Assembly: GCF_030915465.1 (NCBI RefSeq)
Contig: NZ_CP133267.1
Coordinates: forward strand, 4,019,001 to 4,083,000
Reading direction: 5' to 3'
Origin: Neobacillus sp. PS3-34
GTDB taxonomy: Bacteria > Bacillota > Bacilli > Bacillales > Cytobacillaceae
DNA: 64,000 bases
Part shown: piece after piece, positions 1-8,770 of the stretch
How the letters are laid out: each line of letters starts with the position of its first letter
Position numbering within the stretch: the first letter of the stretch is position 1
The notes under the pieces: generated by a model
What the model was told of the DNA's origin: nothing
The model's input: only the letters and a program-made list of their open reading frames with translations
Databases searched by the model: none
Position numbers and translations under genes: made by a program

Positions 1-8
1 GACTAAAT

Positions 9-40
9 AAGGTGTAAGATGATAAGTCTTGCACCTTTTC
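9..40 (+). terminator. Rho-independent terminator upstream of tatC
   Basis: An 11-bp stem (9-19 with 27-37, one G-T pair) with a 7-nt loop is followed by a short T-rich stretch. It probably ends the transcript of a gene lying left of the window, possibly tatA. Confidence 0.6.
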
Positions 41-85
41 TTCATTTATCAACAAAGCAACATTTGAAATTGGCAGGGGAAGATT

Positions 86-835
86 ATGGAAGATAAAGAA
101 TTACACTTAACTGATCATTTAGATGAATTGCGGAAAAGGTTAATTATTACCGTTGCTGCATTTATGATATTTTTTATTGCTGCATTCATCTATGTTGAAG
201 ATATTTATAAATGGTTTGTCCGTGATTTGGATGTAAAATTGATGGTGCTTGGACCAAGTGACATCATGTGGATTTATTTTACGCTCGCAACAGTGGTGGC
301 CATCGCCTGTACCATTCCTGTCCTCGCGGTACAAATATGGTTTTTCGTAAAGCCTGCACTCAGGCCAGTTGAAAGAAGGGTAACGCTCACTTACGTTCCG
401 GCGCTCTTTTTCCTGTTTGTCACCGGGCTGGTTTTTGGATATTTTGTTATCTTCCCAATGGTTTTTAACTTTCTTATAAATATAGGCGGGGACATGTTTG
501 TCACCAATTTTACGGCAGATCGATACTTCCAATTCATTTTAAATATGACTTTGCCATTTGGCGTATTGTTTGAGCTGCCTGTTGTGGTGATGTTTTTAAC
601 CTCACTGGGAATCATTAACCCATTTGTTTTATCAAAGATTCGCAAATATGCTTACTTCGTTCTTGTCATTATCGCAGTCGTCATTACACCGCCGGATTTC
701 ATGTCGGACTTTATCGTAACGCTGCCGCTGCTATTCCTTTACGAAATCAGCATCAACCTGTCCAAAATTGTGTATAGAAGAAAGCTGAAAAAGGATAAGG
801 AATGGGAAGAAAGCACGGAAACAGAAGTAATATAA
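86..835 (+). CDS. tatC: Twin-arginine translocase subunit TatC
   Basis: TatC is the membrane receptor of the Tat pathway. It binds the twin-arginine signal peptide and, with TatA, exports folded proteins. The 249-residue protein has the family's N-terminal HLDELRKRL motif (about residues 11-19), six hydrophobic segments and the usual length. ATG 86 follows a purine-rich AGGGGAAG site. Hairpin terminators on both sides make it a separate transcription unit from the eps genes. A possible client lies in this window: the phosphoesterase at 41628-42501 on the minus strand has an SRREFLK twin-arginine motif. The family call is certain; whether it is the TatCd or TatCy type cannot be told from the sequence alone. 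Confidence 0.97.
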   Translation: MEDKELHLTDHLDELRKRLIITVAAFMIFFIAAFIYVEDIYKWFVRDLDVKLMVLGPSDIMWIYFTLATVVAIACTIPVLAVQIWFFVKPALRPVERRVTLTYVPALFFLFVTGLVFGYFVIFPMVFNFLINIGGDMFVTNFTADRYFQFILNMTLPFGVLFELPVVVMFLTSLGIINPFVLSKIRKYAYFVLVIIAVVITPPDFMSDFIVTLPLLFLYEISINLSKIVYRRKLKKDKEWEESTETEVI

Positions 836-843
836 AATTTGTC

Positions 844-875
844 TAAAACCTTCAGAAAGATCTGGGGGTTTTTTG
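844..875 (+). terminator. Terminator after tatC
   Basis: Arms AAAACCTTCAGA and TCTGGGGGTTTT pair with two G-T pairs around an AAGA loop and run into T6. It separates tatC from the eps locus. Confidence 0.8.
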
Positions 876-951
876 TTTGATGAAAATCACATAAAAGGAG
901 TGTACCAACGATGTGTATTGATTTAACTAATTGAAAAAATTTTATATAGTA

Positions 952-980
952 TTGACGCGTTCTTTATAAAGAAATATAAT
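952..980 (+). promoter_or_regulatory. Sigma-A promoter of the eps operon
   Basis: TTGACG (952-957), a 17-bp spacer and TATAAT (975-980) form a near-consensus sigma-A promoter. Transcription would start near 987, leaving a leader of about 115 nt before epsA. The whole spacer is filled by a SinR-like palindrome (959-974), so a bound repressor would block RNA polymerase directly. Confidence 0.85.
959..974. promoter_or_regulatory. SinR-like operator 1, inside the eps promoter spacer
   Basis: GTTCTTTATAAAGAAA matches two inverted GTTCTYT half-sites with a 2-bp centre. This is the 7+2+7 geometry of the B. subtilis SinR operator at eps. Only the last base departs from the perfect palindrome found at 36525. 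Confidence 0.8.
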
Positions 981-1037
981 GTTTATAGGTATTAGGAAAT
1001 ATAGTTTAGCTGGTAGGCTTCTTTTTTTACAAAGTTC

Positions 1038-1053
1038 GTTCTTTATATAGAAC
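1038..1053. promoter_or_regulatory. SinR-like operator 2, in the epsA leader
   Basis: GTTCTTTATATAGAAC has the same 7+2+7 layout with one imperfect half-site. It lies about 50 bp downstream of the predicted start site, so it could support a roadblock or cooperative binding with operator 1. Confidence 0.75.
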
Positions 1054-1102
1054 TTATTATTTGTTTTAAAGGTTGAAAAATTTCAAATTAAGGTGGTATA
1101 TA

Positions 1103-1774
1103 ATGAATCCTTTTCAAGATGATCCTAAAATAGGCAAAGATAAAGCAAAAGATATAAATTTAAAAGAATTATACTTTGTAATAAAACGACGTTTTTGGTT
1201 GCTGATACTAAGTACTGTTTTGTTTACATGCTTAGGTGCATATTACACCTTTTCTACTAATGTTCCTTTATACGAATCTTCATCAAGAATCATTATTGGG
1301 GCGGATCCCGAATTTAGGAATACCCTTCAAGTAATCATAAAGGATTCCACTGTCTTACAAAAGGTAGTAAATGAACTAGGGTTAGGAACTTCTCCAGAAT
1401 CACTGGCTGGCCAAATTACAATTCAAAGTATTGATAATTCCCAGGTAGTAAGCATTGGAGTGACAGATACTAATCCAAAACGCGCAGCAGAAATTGCAAA
1501 TACTGTTTCAAGGGTTTTTAAGGAACAAATACCTAATATTGTTGGATTTAAGGATGTAAAATTATTATCTGATGCAAAGGTAAATCCTTGGCCAATTAAT
1601 CAAAATCAAAACAAAATAATAATGATTTCTTCGATTGTTGGAGTGGTAATGGGGATTGGTTTAATTTTTTTAGTGGATTCTTTAGATGATACGATAAGGT
1701 CTGAAATCGATCTTGAAGCAGCATTAGGATTGCCGGTCTTAGCCAGCACTTCAAAAATAAAAAAAAGAATTTAA
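1103..1774 (+). CDS. epsA: EpsA, Wzz-type chain-length regulator and BY-kinase modulator
   Basis: EpsA proteins are membrane partners of the tyrosine kinase EpsB and control polysaccharide chain length. The protein has a short cytoplasmic N-terminus, a first membrane helix at about residues 31-50, an extracytoplasmic Wzz region, and a second helix at about 172-191 followed by a cytoplasmic tail. It is first in the operon, directly before the kinase gene. ATG 1103 is preferred because AAGGTGG lies 7 nt upstream; the longer reading from 1073 has no ribosome site. The last codons lie in A-rich runs, so the exact C-terminus could be affected by a homopolymer error. Length (223 residues) is normal for the family. 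Confidence 0.9.
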   Translation: MNPFQDDPKIGKDKAKDINLKELYFVIKRRFWLLILSTVLFTCLGAYYTFSTNVPLYESSSRIIIGADPEFRNTLQVIIKDSTVLQKVVNELGLGTSPESLAGQITIQSIDNSQVVSIGVTDTNPKRAAEIANTVSRVFKEQIPNIVGFKDVKLLSDAKVNPWPINQNQNKIIMISSIVGVVMGIGLIFLVDSLDDTIRSEIDLEAALGLPVLASTSKIKKRI

Positions 1775-1822
1775 AAAAAGAAATAATAAAATCGATGAAA
1801 ATAGAAATAAGGAGTGATACTC

Positions 1823-2476
1823 TTGGTGCTGAATAGGAAAAATGTAGCATCTAGTAAAAGTAGGACCTTGGTTGCCTACTCTCACCCGGAATCAGTACTT
1901 TCCGAGCAATATAACATGATACATGCAAATATTAAATTTGCGATGAATGACAAAAATAGCCGAACATTTTTGATTACTTCACCAAGCAATGGGGAGGGAA
2001 AAACTACAGTCGCAGCTAATTTAGCAGTCTCTATGGCTCAGCAAAATGAAAAAGTCCTTTTAATCGATGCCAATCTTAGAAACCCCTACCTGCACTCGAT
2101 CTTTAATATTTCTAATTCAATTGGATTAACGAATGTACTTACAGGAAGTGCGCTTCTTGAAGAAGTTATTTATCATACTGAAATCAGGAGGCTTGATATA
2201 TTGCCTAGTGGTTTAGCTACTAATAATCCAGTCGAGCTCCTGGGTTCAAAATTGATGGATGAGCTATTAAATAACGCATCGCAGCGTTACGATGTTGTGT
2301 TAATTGACTCTCATTCAGTTCTGGAGATTATTGATACAAAACTATTGGCTAATCACTGTGACGGAGTTGTTTTGGTAATAAAAAAGGGAAAAACCAATTC
2401 TGGAAAAGCAAAAGATGCTAAAAAAGTGTTGGAATTTGCTAAAGCCAAGATAGTAGGGGCTGTTTTGAACGGATAA
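1823..2476 (+). CDS. epsB: EpsB, bacterial tyrosine kinase
   Basis: BY-kinase that with EpsA controls exopolysaccharide synthesis. Visible motifs are Walker A GEGKTT (about residue 57), Walker A' LLIDANLRNP and Walker B VVLIDSHS. The family normally ends in a tyrosine-rich tail that is autophosphorylated; this protein stops at AVLNG and has no tyrosine cluster. TTG 1823 is chosen because AAGGAG lies about 9 nt upstream; GTG 1814 and GTG 1826 are alternatives. The intergenic region after it holds a SinR-like site and the EAR-like RNA, the same place EAR occupies in B. subtilis. Confidence 0.9.
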   Translation: MVLNRKNVASSKSRTLVAYSHPESVLSEQYNMIHANIKFAMNDKNSRTFLITSPSNGEGKTTVAANLAVSMAQQNEKVLLIDANLRNPYLHSIFNISNSIGLTNVLTGSALLEEVIYHTEIRRLDILPSGLATNNPVELLGSKLMDELLNNASQRYDVVLIDSHSVLEIIDTKLLANHCDGVVLVIKKGKTNSGKAKDAKKVLEFAKAKIVGAVLNG

Positions 2477-2502
2477 TATTCATAAAAAATTTTTATCAAA
2501 AC

Positions 2503-2518
2503 GTTCTTTTTTAAGAAC
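2503..2518. promoter_or_regulatory. SinR-like operator 3, between epsB and the EAR element
   Basis: GTTCTTTTTTAAGAAC again gives inverted GTTCTYT half-sites with 7+2+7 spacing. I see no good promoter around it, so it may act as an internal roadblock, or it may be a fortuitous short hairpin just before the structured RNA. Confidence 0.55.
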
Positions 2519-2529
2519 CTTCGTGTTCG

Positions 2530-2650
2530 TAAAAATGGTGATGTCTCCTTGCCATTATCAAAGGAGGCACTCGATCATGCTGTGGGTCAAGAACCTTAGA
2601 CGCCAGTCGTCGATAGTGTGATGTGAGGGAGGGTTAAATGCCCATTTTAC
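2530..2650 (+). ncRNA. EAR / epsC-type processive antitermination RNA
   Basis: The gap between epsB and epsC is where B. subtilis carries EAR, an RNA that lets polymerase read through downstream terminators. The sequence here can fold into several helices: GTCTCCTT with AAGGAGGC (about 2543-2568), CACTCGA with TCG..AGTG (about 2568-2616), an inner TGGGTC/GACGCCA hairpin (2583-2605) and GGG/CCC near 2631-2643. A strong terminator follows at 2654. The identification rests on location and fold; I could not run the covariance model. Confidence 0.75.
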
Positions 2651-2653
2651 TAT

Positions 2654-2710
2654 AAAAAACTTAGTTATGAGGTTTTTCCGAAGACCTTATAACTAAGTTT
2701 TTTATTTTTA
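2654..2710 (+). terminator. Strong intra-operon terminator after the EAR-like RNA
   Basis: A 20-bp stem (2654-2673 with 2684-2703, one G-T pair) ends in T6 and a second T-run. It lies between epsB and epsC in the same transcription direction, so distal expression needs read-through. Confidence 0.85.
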
Positions 2711-2781
2711 GAGAGGGTTTGTACTGTGGTGATTATTTTAGCGTTAAAGAACTTATGTTTTATTATAAAAAGGAGGTAATT

Positions 2782-4608
2782 ATGACATACAGGCAAAGGC
2801 TTTCCTTATTTATTTTGATCGATTCCTGCATTGTATTAACTGGAATCTTTTTTAGCCAATTTTTAGTTAGCGCTACATTTGACGTTTTTCGCTTTCCGAC
2901 CTTCGTAAGTTCAATTGCCATTTTATTATGTCATCAATATTTTTCCTTTAAATTTAACTTGTATAAAAAAGCATGGGAATATGCCAGCACTGGAGAATTG
3001 ATTATCATTTTAAAAACAGTCACATTTTCCATTATAACTACCATAATTGTACAGCAGGCTGTAAACCATCAAACATATTTTCGGCTACTTGTTGTGACTT
3101 GGCTGATAAACATGTCCTTGATTGGTGGATCGCGTTTTTGCTGGAGAATGTATCGAGATTCTTATTTGATAGATAATAACCATAAAAAAAGAACATTAAT
3201 CGTCGGAGCAGGTGCGGCTGGTACGATGGTTGCAAGACAGCTATTGAAAAATAATGAAGCACAGCTTAGTCCTGTAGGGTTTATTGACGATAACGTAAAA
3301 AAACAACATCTTGATATTTTAGGAGTTCCTGTAGTTGGGGGGGTTAATGATATAGAGAAAGCGGTTGAACATCTTGAGATTGATAATATCGTAATCGCAA
3401 TCCCCTCACTTAGTAAAAAGGATTTGAATAATATTTTTCAGGAATGTGCAAAAACAAATGCGAAAACACAAATACTCCCCATGCTGGAGGATTTAGTAAC
3501 CGGTAAAGTGTCGGTTCAGCAATTTCGAGATGTTCAGGTAGAGGATTTATTGGGGAGGGAAACGGTTAAACTGGACATTGAGAAAATATCTGAATATATA
3601 ACAAATAAAGTTGTTTTAGTTACTGGCGCTGGTGGTTCGATAGGATCAGAAATATGCAGGCAAATTTCCATATTCAATCCAAGACAATTAATACTACTAG
3701 GTCATGGTGAAAATAGCATTTATTCAGTTGAAATGGAATTAAAAGAAATTTATAGGGACACTGAAATTGAATTCATTCCGGTTATTGCTGATTTGCAGGA
3801 TGAAAAAAAAATGATGAATGTATTGCATTTATATAAACCTGAAGTGGTTTACCATGCAGCTGCACATAAACATGTCCCGTTGATGGAGGCAAATCCTGAA
3901 GAGGCAATCAAAAATAATTTAATTGGTACCATGAATGCTGCCAAGGCAGCCAGTTGGAATGGGGTAAAAACCTTCGTAATGATATCGACTGATAAGGCCG
4001 TCAATCCGACTAGTGTAATGGGGGCTACAAAAAGACTTGCAGAAATGATGATTCAGCATTTGAACAAGGAAAGCGAGACAACGTTTGTTGCCGTTCGATT
4101 CGGAAATGTTTTAGGAAGCAGGGGAAGCGTAATCCCATTATTTAAAAAGCAAATCGAAAAAGGTGGCCCCGTTACCGTGACACACCCTGAGATGGTTCGC
4201 TATTTTATGACTATCCCTGAAGCATCCAGACTGGTTCTTCAAGCTGGAACGCTGGCAAAAGGTGGAGAAATTTTCGTTTTAGACATGGGAGACCCAGTGA
4301 AAATTGTTGATCTTGCAAAAAACCTAATAAAGCTTTCTGGTAATTCAATTGAAGATATTGGTATAGAATTTACCGGAATGAGACCAGGTGAAAAGCTTTT
4401 TGAGGAATTATTAAAGGAAGATGAAATACACGACCAGCAAGTTTATCCAAAGATATACATTGGAAAAACCGTTGACCTTTATTTTAATGAGATAGAAGAA
4501 ATAATTTCAATGTATCCCACTTACGATAAAGAAGAACTGAAAGGAAAACTATTGAATCTGGCTAACAGAAAGGAAATTACTAAACCAACCTATTCATTAA
4601 TTGTATAG
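2782..4608 (+). CDS. epsC: EpsC, membrane-bound UDP-sugar 4,6-dehydratase (FlaA1/CapD family)
   Basis: EpsC-type enzymes convert UDP-GlcNAc to the 4-keto-6-deoxy sugar that starts bacillosamine synthesis. About 608 residues: four N-terminal membrane helices, a CoA-binding-like Rossmann domain ([15 protein letters not shown], about residue 141), then an extended SDR domain with [15 protein letters not shown] (about 280) and the [17 protein letters not shown] active-site region in which the usual Tyr is replaced by Met, as in FlaA1 proteins. ATG 2782 has a perfect AAGGAGG; the longer reading from 2719 runs through sequence next to the terminator and has no ribosome site. Works with EpsN (broken here) and an acyltransferase. 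Confidence 0.95.
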   Translation: MTYRQRLSLFILIDSCIVLTGIFFSQFLVSATFDVFRFPTFVSSIAILLCHQYFSFKFNLYKKAWEYASTGELIIILKTVTFSIITTIIVQQAVNHQTYFRLLVVTWLINMSLIGGSRFCWRMYRDSYLIDNNHKKRTLIVGAGAAGTMVARQLLKNNEAQLSPVGFIDDNVKKQHLDILGVPVVGGVNDIEKAVEHLEIDNIVIAIPSLSKKDLNNIFQECAKTNAKTQILPMLEDLVTGKVSVQQFRDVQVEDLLGRETVKLDIEKISEYITNKVVLVTGAGGSIGSEICRQISIFNPRQLILLGHGENSIYSVEMELKEIYRDTEIEFIPVIADLQDEKKMMNVLHLYKPEVVYHAAAHKHVPLMEANPEEAIKNNLIGTMNAAKAASWNGVKTFVMISTDKAVNPTSVMGATKRLAEMMIQHLNKESETTFVAVRFGNVLGSRGSVIPLFKKQIEKGGPVTVTHPEMVRYFMTIPEASRLVLQAGTLAKGGEIFVLDMGDPVKIVDLAKNLIKLSGNSIEDIGIEFTGMRPGEKLFEELLKEDEIHDQQVYPKIYIGKTVDLYFNEIEEIISMYPTYDKEELKGKLLNLANRKEITKPTYSLIV

Positions 4609-4624
4609 AAGGAGTGTTGATAAA

Positions 4625-5503
4625 TTGAAAGTAAGAAAAGCAATTATTCCAGCTGCTGGTTTAGGAACTAGATTCCTTCCAGCGACGAAAGCCATGCCAA
4701 AGGAAATGCTGCCTATCGTTGATAAACCGACCATTCAGTATATTGTTGAGGAAGCTGTCGAGTCAGGTATTGAGGATATTATTATCGTAACAGGTAAAGG
4801 CAAGCGTTCTATTGAGGATCATTTTGATAACTCCTTTGAATTAGAACAGAACCTGTTAGAAAAAGGAAAGTTAAGACTATTAGATGAAGTTCAAAAATCT
4901 TCTAAGCTCGTGGATATTCATTACATCCGCCAAAAAGAGCCAAAGGGTTTGGGCCATGCAATTTGGTGCGCCCGAAAGTTCATTGGTAATGAACCATTTG
5001 CTGTTCTTTTAGGAGATGATATTGTTAAGGCAGAAAAACCATGCTTAAAACAAATGATAGAACAATATGAAAGATATAATGCCTCCATTCTTGGAGTACA
5101 GACAGTGGCTGATAGTGAGGTTTCTAGATACGGGATAGTTGAAGGAAATCGTATAGGGAATCGTTTTTACAGTGTTAATAGCTTAGTTGAAAAGCCAAAG
5201 ACGGATGACGCACCTTCTAATCTTGCTATTCTCGGGCGATATATATTAAACCCGAGAATTTTTGATATCCTAAGTACTTTGGAGCCAGGGGCAGGAGGCG
5301 AAATTCAACTGACCGATGCGATTGCAGCTCTAAATATGTTTGAAGCAGTTTATGCATATGATTTTGAGGGAGTTAGGTATGATGTGGGGGAAAAGATGGG
5401 ATTTATTCAAACAACTATCGAATTTGCTTTAAAGCGAAAAGATTTGAGGAATGATCTATTAAATTATCTTTCTGCAATCCTTGAAAAAGAGTTAGTTAAG
5501 TAA
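4625..5503 (+). CDS. galU: UTP-glucose-1-phosphate uridylyltransferase
   Basis: Makes UDP-glucose from UTP and glucose-1-phosphate. The N-terminus carries the nucleotidyltransferase signature [19 protein letters not shown], with the LGDDI metal site near residue 130 and VEKP further on. About 292 residues, as usual for GalU/GtaB. TTG 4625 is chosen from AAGGAG about 10 nt upstream. B. subtilis has no such gene in its eps operon, so this is an added precursor gene. With GalE (13613) it can feed UDP-glucose and UDP-galactose to the glycosyltransferases. Confidence 0.95.
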   Translation: MKVRKAIIPAAGLGTRFLPATKAMPKEMLPIVDKPTIQYIVEEAVESGIEDIIIVTGKGKRSIEDHFDNSFELEQNLLEKGKLRLLDEVQKSSKLVDIHYIRQKEPKGLGHAIWCARKFIGNEPFAVLLGDDIVKAEKPCLKQMIEQYERYNASILGVQTVADSEVSRYGIVEGNRIGNRFYSVNSLVEKPKTDDAPSNLAILGRYILNPRIFDILSTLEPGAGGEIQLTDAIAALNMFEAVYAYDFEGVRYDVGEKMGFIQTTIEFALKRKDLRNDLLNYLSAILEKELVK

Positions 5504-5543
5504 AATAAAATACTTTAAAACTAAGGTAGGTGGATGGTTAATT

Positions 5544-6697
5544 ATGATAAATAAGGTGTTATTCTGTGCTACGGTTGATATCCATTTTAAAGCCTTCCAT
5601 TTACCTTATTTAAAATGGTTTAAGGAACAGGGATGGGAAGTTCACGTTGCTTCTAACGGTAATATGGAGATCCCATTTACAGATAAAAAATATAATTTGC
5701 CCTTTCATAGATTTCCTTTTAGCAGAGGGAATATTGCTGCTTATAAGGAACTTAAAGATATTCTTGATGAAAATGCTTATGCAATTATTCATTGCCACAC
5801 ACCAGTGGGAGGAGTAATTTCACGGTTGGCTGCCCGTAAAGCGAGAAAGCAAGGAACAAAGGTAATTTATACAGCACATGGCTTTCACTTTTATAAAGGA
5901 TCATCTCTTGTTAGTTGGCCCTGTATTATCCCATTGAGAGATTTCTTTCTCATTTCACTGATTGTCTTATCACTATTAGTGAAGAAGACTATAAGCTCGC
6001 AATAAGACATAATTTCAAGTCTAGGAAAATTAAACATGTGCACGGGGTTGGGGTGGATACAGATTTGTACCATCCCATTAAGCATTTTAATAAATCGGTA
6101 TTAAGGGCAGAAAACGGTTATAACGAACAAGACTTCTTAATGTTCTACGCGGCTGAATTTAATAAAAACAAAAATCAACAGTTTTTAATTAAAGCATTAG
6201 CCCTAATTCACAATGAAATTCCAAACGCCAAATTGCTATTAGCTGGAGAAGGAGAGTTATTAGAGGATTGCAAAATGCTGGCCAGAAAGCTCGGTGTAAA
6301 AGGGAAGGTTGAATTCCTGGGATACCGAAACGATATTGGGACTTTATTGAAAATGAGTGACATCGCACTAGCATCGAGTTCTCGGGAGGGTTTGCCGGTA
6401 AATGTAATGGAAGCAATGTCCTGTGGTTTGCCGATAATTGCAAGTAACAATAGAGGTCACAGAGAGCTTGTCAAAAATGATAAAAATGGCTGGCTTATAA
6501 ATTCTGAAAACACAGAATTAATGTCTGAAAAAATGATGATCCTCGCAAAAAACGAAGAGTTGAAGAAGGATTTTGGAAAAAATGGACGCCAAGCTATTAA
6601 AAAGAAATATAGTATTGAAAATGTCCTAAATGAGAAAATCGACATTTATTCGTTATATATGGAGGAACTGGAGGAATTAAAGTGGGCTGTCCATTAA
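5544..6697 (+). pseudogene. epsD: EpsD-like GT4 glycosyltransferase, frameshifted
   Basis: Two overlapping open frames (5544-6005 and 5915-6697) together make one EpsD-like glycosyltransferase of about 384 residues. The first ends after YTAHGFHFYKG..LVSW; the second continues ALYYPIERFLSHFTDCLITI and contains the GT4 C-terminal EGLPVNVMEAMSCGLP site. One G is missing in the TGGCCC run near 5917; restoring it gives SWALYYP and a single intact protein. The position after epsC/galU fits EpsD. It may be a genuine mutation or a sequencing error, and the good conservation on both sides of the break favours error. Confidence 0.85.
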
Positions 6698-7782
6698 GGG
6701 TACTGCAGGTGGTGGTAAATATGAACCGGGGAGGAGCAGAAACCCTAATAATGAATTTGTACAGGAATATTAACCGCTCTAAAATCCAATTCGACTTCCT
6801 TACTTGTAAAGATGGTGTTTTTGACTCGGAGATAAAAGAAATGGGTGGAAAGATTTATAGAATTCCTTATATTTCTGAAGTTGGCCACTTTAACTATATA
6901 AAGAAATTAAATGCTTTTTTTTCTTCCAAAAAAGAATATAAGATCGTCCATTCCCACTTGGATAAAATGAGTGGGCACGTATTAAAAGCGGCAAAAAAAG
7001 CAGGTATTCCATTCAGAATATCTCATAGCCATAATACACAAAGTGAAGGCGGAATTGCTGCAAGACTATACAAGTGGCATGCTGGAAAATTGATTCATTC
7101 TAACGCAACAAACTTAATGGCTTGCTCAAATGATGCGGCTAGATGGTTATTTAATGATAAGTACCAGTCATCAATGATATTAAAAAATGGGATAGAGACA
7201 GAAAAGTTTCAATTCTCATCGAGAATCAGGCAGAAAGTGCGTGAGGAATTAAAACTGGACAACAAATTTGTAATTGGCGATGTTGGCCGCTTTAATCATC
7301 AAAAGAATCATCCATTCCTAATAGATTTATTTAATCAGTTTAATAAACAAGCAGAAGATTCAATTTTAATATTAGTTGGGGATGGTTCACTGCGTACCGA
7401 AATGGAAATGAAAGTGAAAAAGGCAAGCATTGAAGACAAAGTACTATTTCTAGGAATTCGAAGTGACATTAACCATTTACTTCAAGCATTTGATTCACTA
7501 GTTTTTCCATCCTTGCATGAGGGCTTACCAGTTTCCCTTATTGAAGCTCAAGCTTCTGGGTTGCCTTGTTTGATATCAAATCATATTTCAAAAGAAGTTG
7601 ATTTGGGTATGGACCTCGTAAATTATTGCAGCCTTAATGATAAGTCTGAATGGATAGAAAAAATGAGGCAATTAAAAAAAGACAAAGTAACAAGAAAAGT
7701 ATCTTCACAAGCTTTATTAGATCATGGCTATGATATAAAAATTTCTGCCAATTATTTAGAAGACTTCTACCAAACTATTTGA
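6682..7782 (+). CDS. EpsF-like GT4 glycosyltransferase
   Basis: Intact GT-B glycosyltransferase of 366 residues. It has the N-terminal NMNRGGAETLIMNLYRNI motif typical of EpsF, a donor-site region NHQKNHPFLIDLF (about 210) and the family motif SLHEGLPVSLIEAQASGLP (about 275). GTG 6682 lies after GGAGGAATTAAA and overlaps the end of the epsD-like gene by 16 nt, so the two are translationally coupled. A second EpsF-like gene (9871-11035) is similar from end to end, which suggests duplication. Acts on a lipid-linked repeat unit at the inner membrane face. Confidence 0.9.
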   Translation: MGCPLRVLQVVVNMNRGGAETLIMNLYRNINRSKIQFDFLTCKDGVFDSEIKEMGGKIYRIPYISEVGHFNYIKKLNAFFSSKKEYKIVHSHLDKMSGHVLKAAKKAGIPFRISHSHNTQSEGGIAARLYKWHAGKLIHSNATNLMACSNDAARWLFNDKYQSSMILKNGIETEKFQFSSRIRQKVREELKLDNKFVIGDVGRFNHQKNHPFLIDLFNQFNKQAEDSILILVGDGSLRTEMEMKVKKASIEDKVLFLGIRSDINHLLQAFDSLVFPSLHEGLPVSLIEAQASGLPCLISNHISKEVDLGMDLVNYCSLNDKSEWIEKMRQLKKDKVTRKVSSQALLDHGYDIKISANYLEDFYQTI

Positions 7783-7793
7783 GGTGATTGTCA

Positions 7794-8689
7794 GTGAAAT
7801 TTTTAACTGTTTTTACTCCCACCTACAATAGAGCATATTGCTTAGAAAATTGTTATAACAGCCTTATTCAACAAACATGTAAGGATTTTATTTGGTTAAT
7901 AATTGATGACGGTTCTACTGATAATACACCTGAGTTGGTAAAAAATTGGATTAGCGAGAACTTGATTGAAATAAAATATCATTGGCAAGAAAATACAGGA
8001 ATGCATGGCGCCCATAATACCGCATATAAACTAATTGAAACAGAATTAAATGTATGTATCGATTCTGACGATTATATGCCCGATCAAGCAGTGGAAAAGA
8101 TCATTGGATTTTGGAAACAGTATGGCAGTGATAAATACAGCGGAATTATCGCATTGACTCGAATAATAATAAAAACATAATAGGCTCAAAATTACCTGAT
8201 ACTCTTAATAGCTCTACTTTGTTTGATCTATATCACAAACATGGAGTCACCGGTGATAAGAAGTTAGTTTATCGTTCTGAGTTGACTAGGCAATACCCAT
8301 ACCCGATTTTTAACAATGAGAAGTATGTAGGGCTTGCGTATAAGTATTATATGATTGATAAACAATATGAGATGCTGCTAATGAATGAAGTGCTATGTTG
8401 TGTGGAGTATCTTCCAGATGGTTCATCACTAAATATGTTTAATCAGTACCGTAAAAATCCCAGAGGTTTTGCTTTCTTCCGTAAAGAGTTAATGAAATTG
8501 CCTTTCGCAAGCTTATCATTTAAATTTAGGCAGGCAATTCATTATGTTTCCAGCAGTTTAATGAGCGGAAATTGGCGGTTTCTATGGGAAACGCCTTTAA
8601 AATTCCTCACTCTTCTAGCTATTCCGTTCGGTTTTTTATTGTATTTATATATTCAACAAAAACAAGGACTACTGAAGTTAAAATTATAA
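7794..8689 (+). pseudogene. GT2 glycosyltransferase, frameshifted
   Basis: GT-A fold family 2 enzyme read in two pieces (7794-8180 and 8219-8689). The first has FTPTYNRAYCLENCYNSL and the IDDGSTDN and CIDSDDY (DxD) motifs; the second has the acceptor region VTGDKKLVYRSEL..YPIFNNEKYVG. A G is missing in TTGACTCG near 8157; adding it restores ALDSNNNK and one frame of about 298 residues. GTG 7794 follows GAGGTG by 6-7 nt. This is the slot of EpsE in B. subtilis, but the sequence looks like a generic GT2 and I see no reason to infer the EpsE flagellar clutch activity. Confidence 0.8.
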
Positions 8690-8711
8690 CTTTAGTAGTC
8701 CCTTTATATTA
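8666..8711 (+). terminator. Intra-operon hairpin overlapping the GT2 stop codon
   Basis: A 14-bp stem GGACTACTGAAGTT/AACTTTAGTAGTCC (8666-8679 with 8688-8702) is followed by CTTTATATT. The T-run is poor, so it may be a weak terminator, an RNA-processing site or 3'-end protector. It is one of several hairpins the operon transcript must pass. Confidence 0.55.
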
Positions 8712-8770
8712 TGGTCATTTTAAATAGAAAAGCTTAGTGGAAAAGTATTAACTGAAAGGAACATATCGGG

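Noticed and set aside
2503..2518. The palindrome at 2503 as a second eps promoter
   Set aside because: No -35/-10 pair at 16-18 bp spacing flanks it; kept only as a possible operator.
2719..2781. N-terminal extension of EpsC from TTG 2719
   Set aside because: It lies just after the terminator, has no ribosome site, and ATG 2782 has a perfect AGGAGG and the expected N-terminus.
7794..8689. Naming this gene EpsE, the flagellar clutch
   Set aside because: Only its position matches; its visible motifs are those of a generic GT2 and nothing supports a FliG-binding role.
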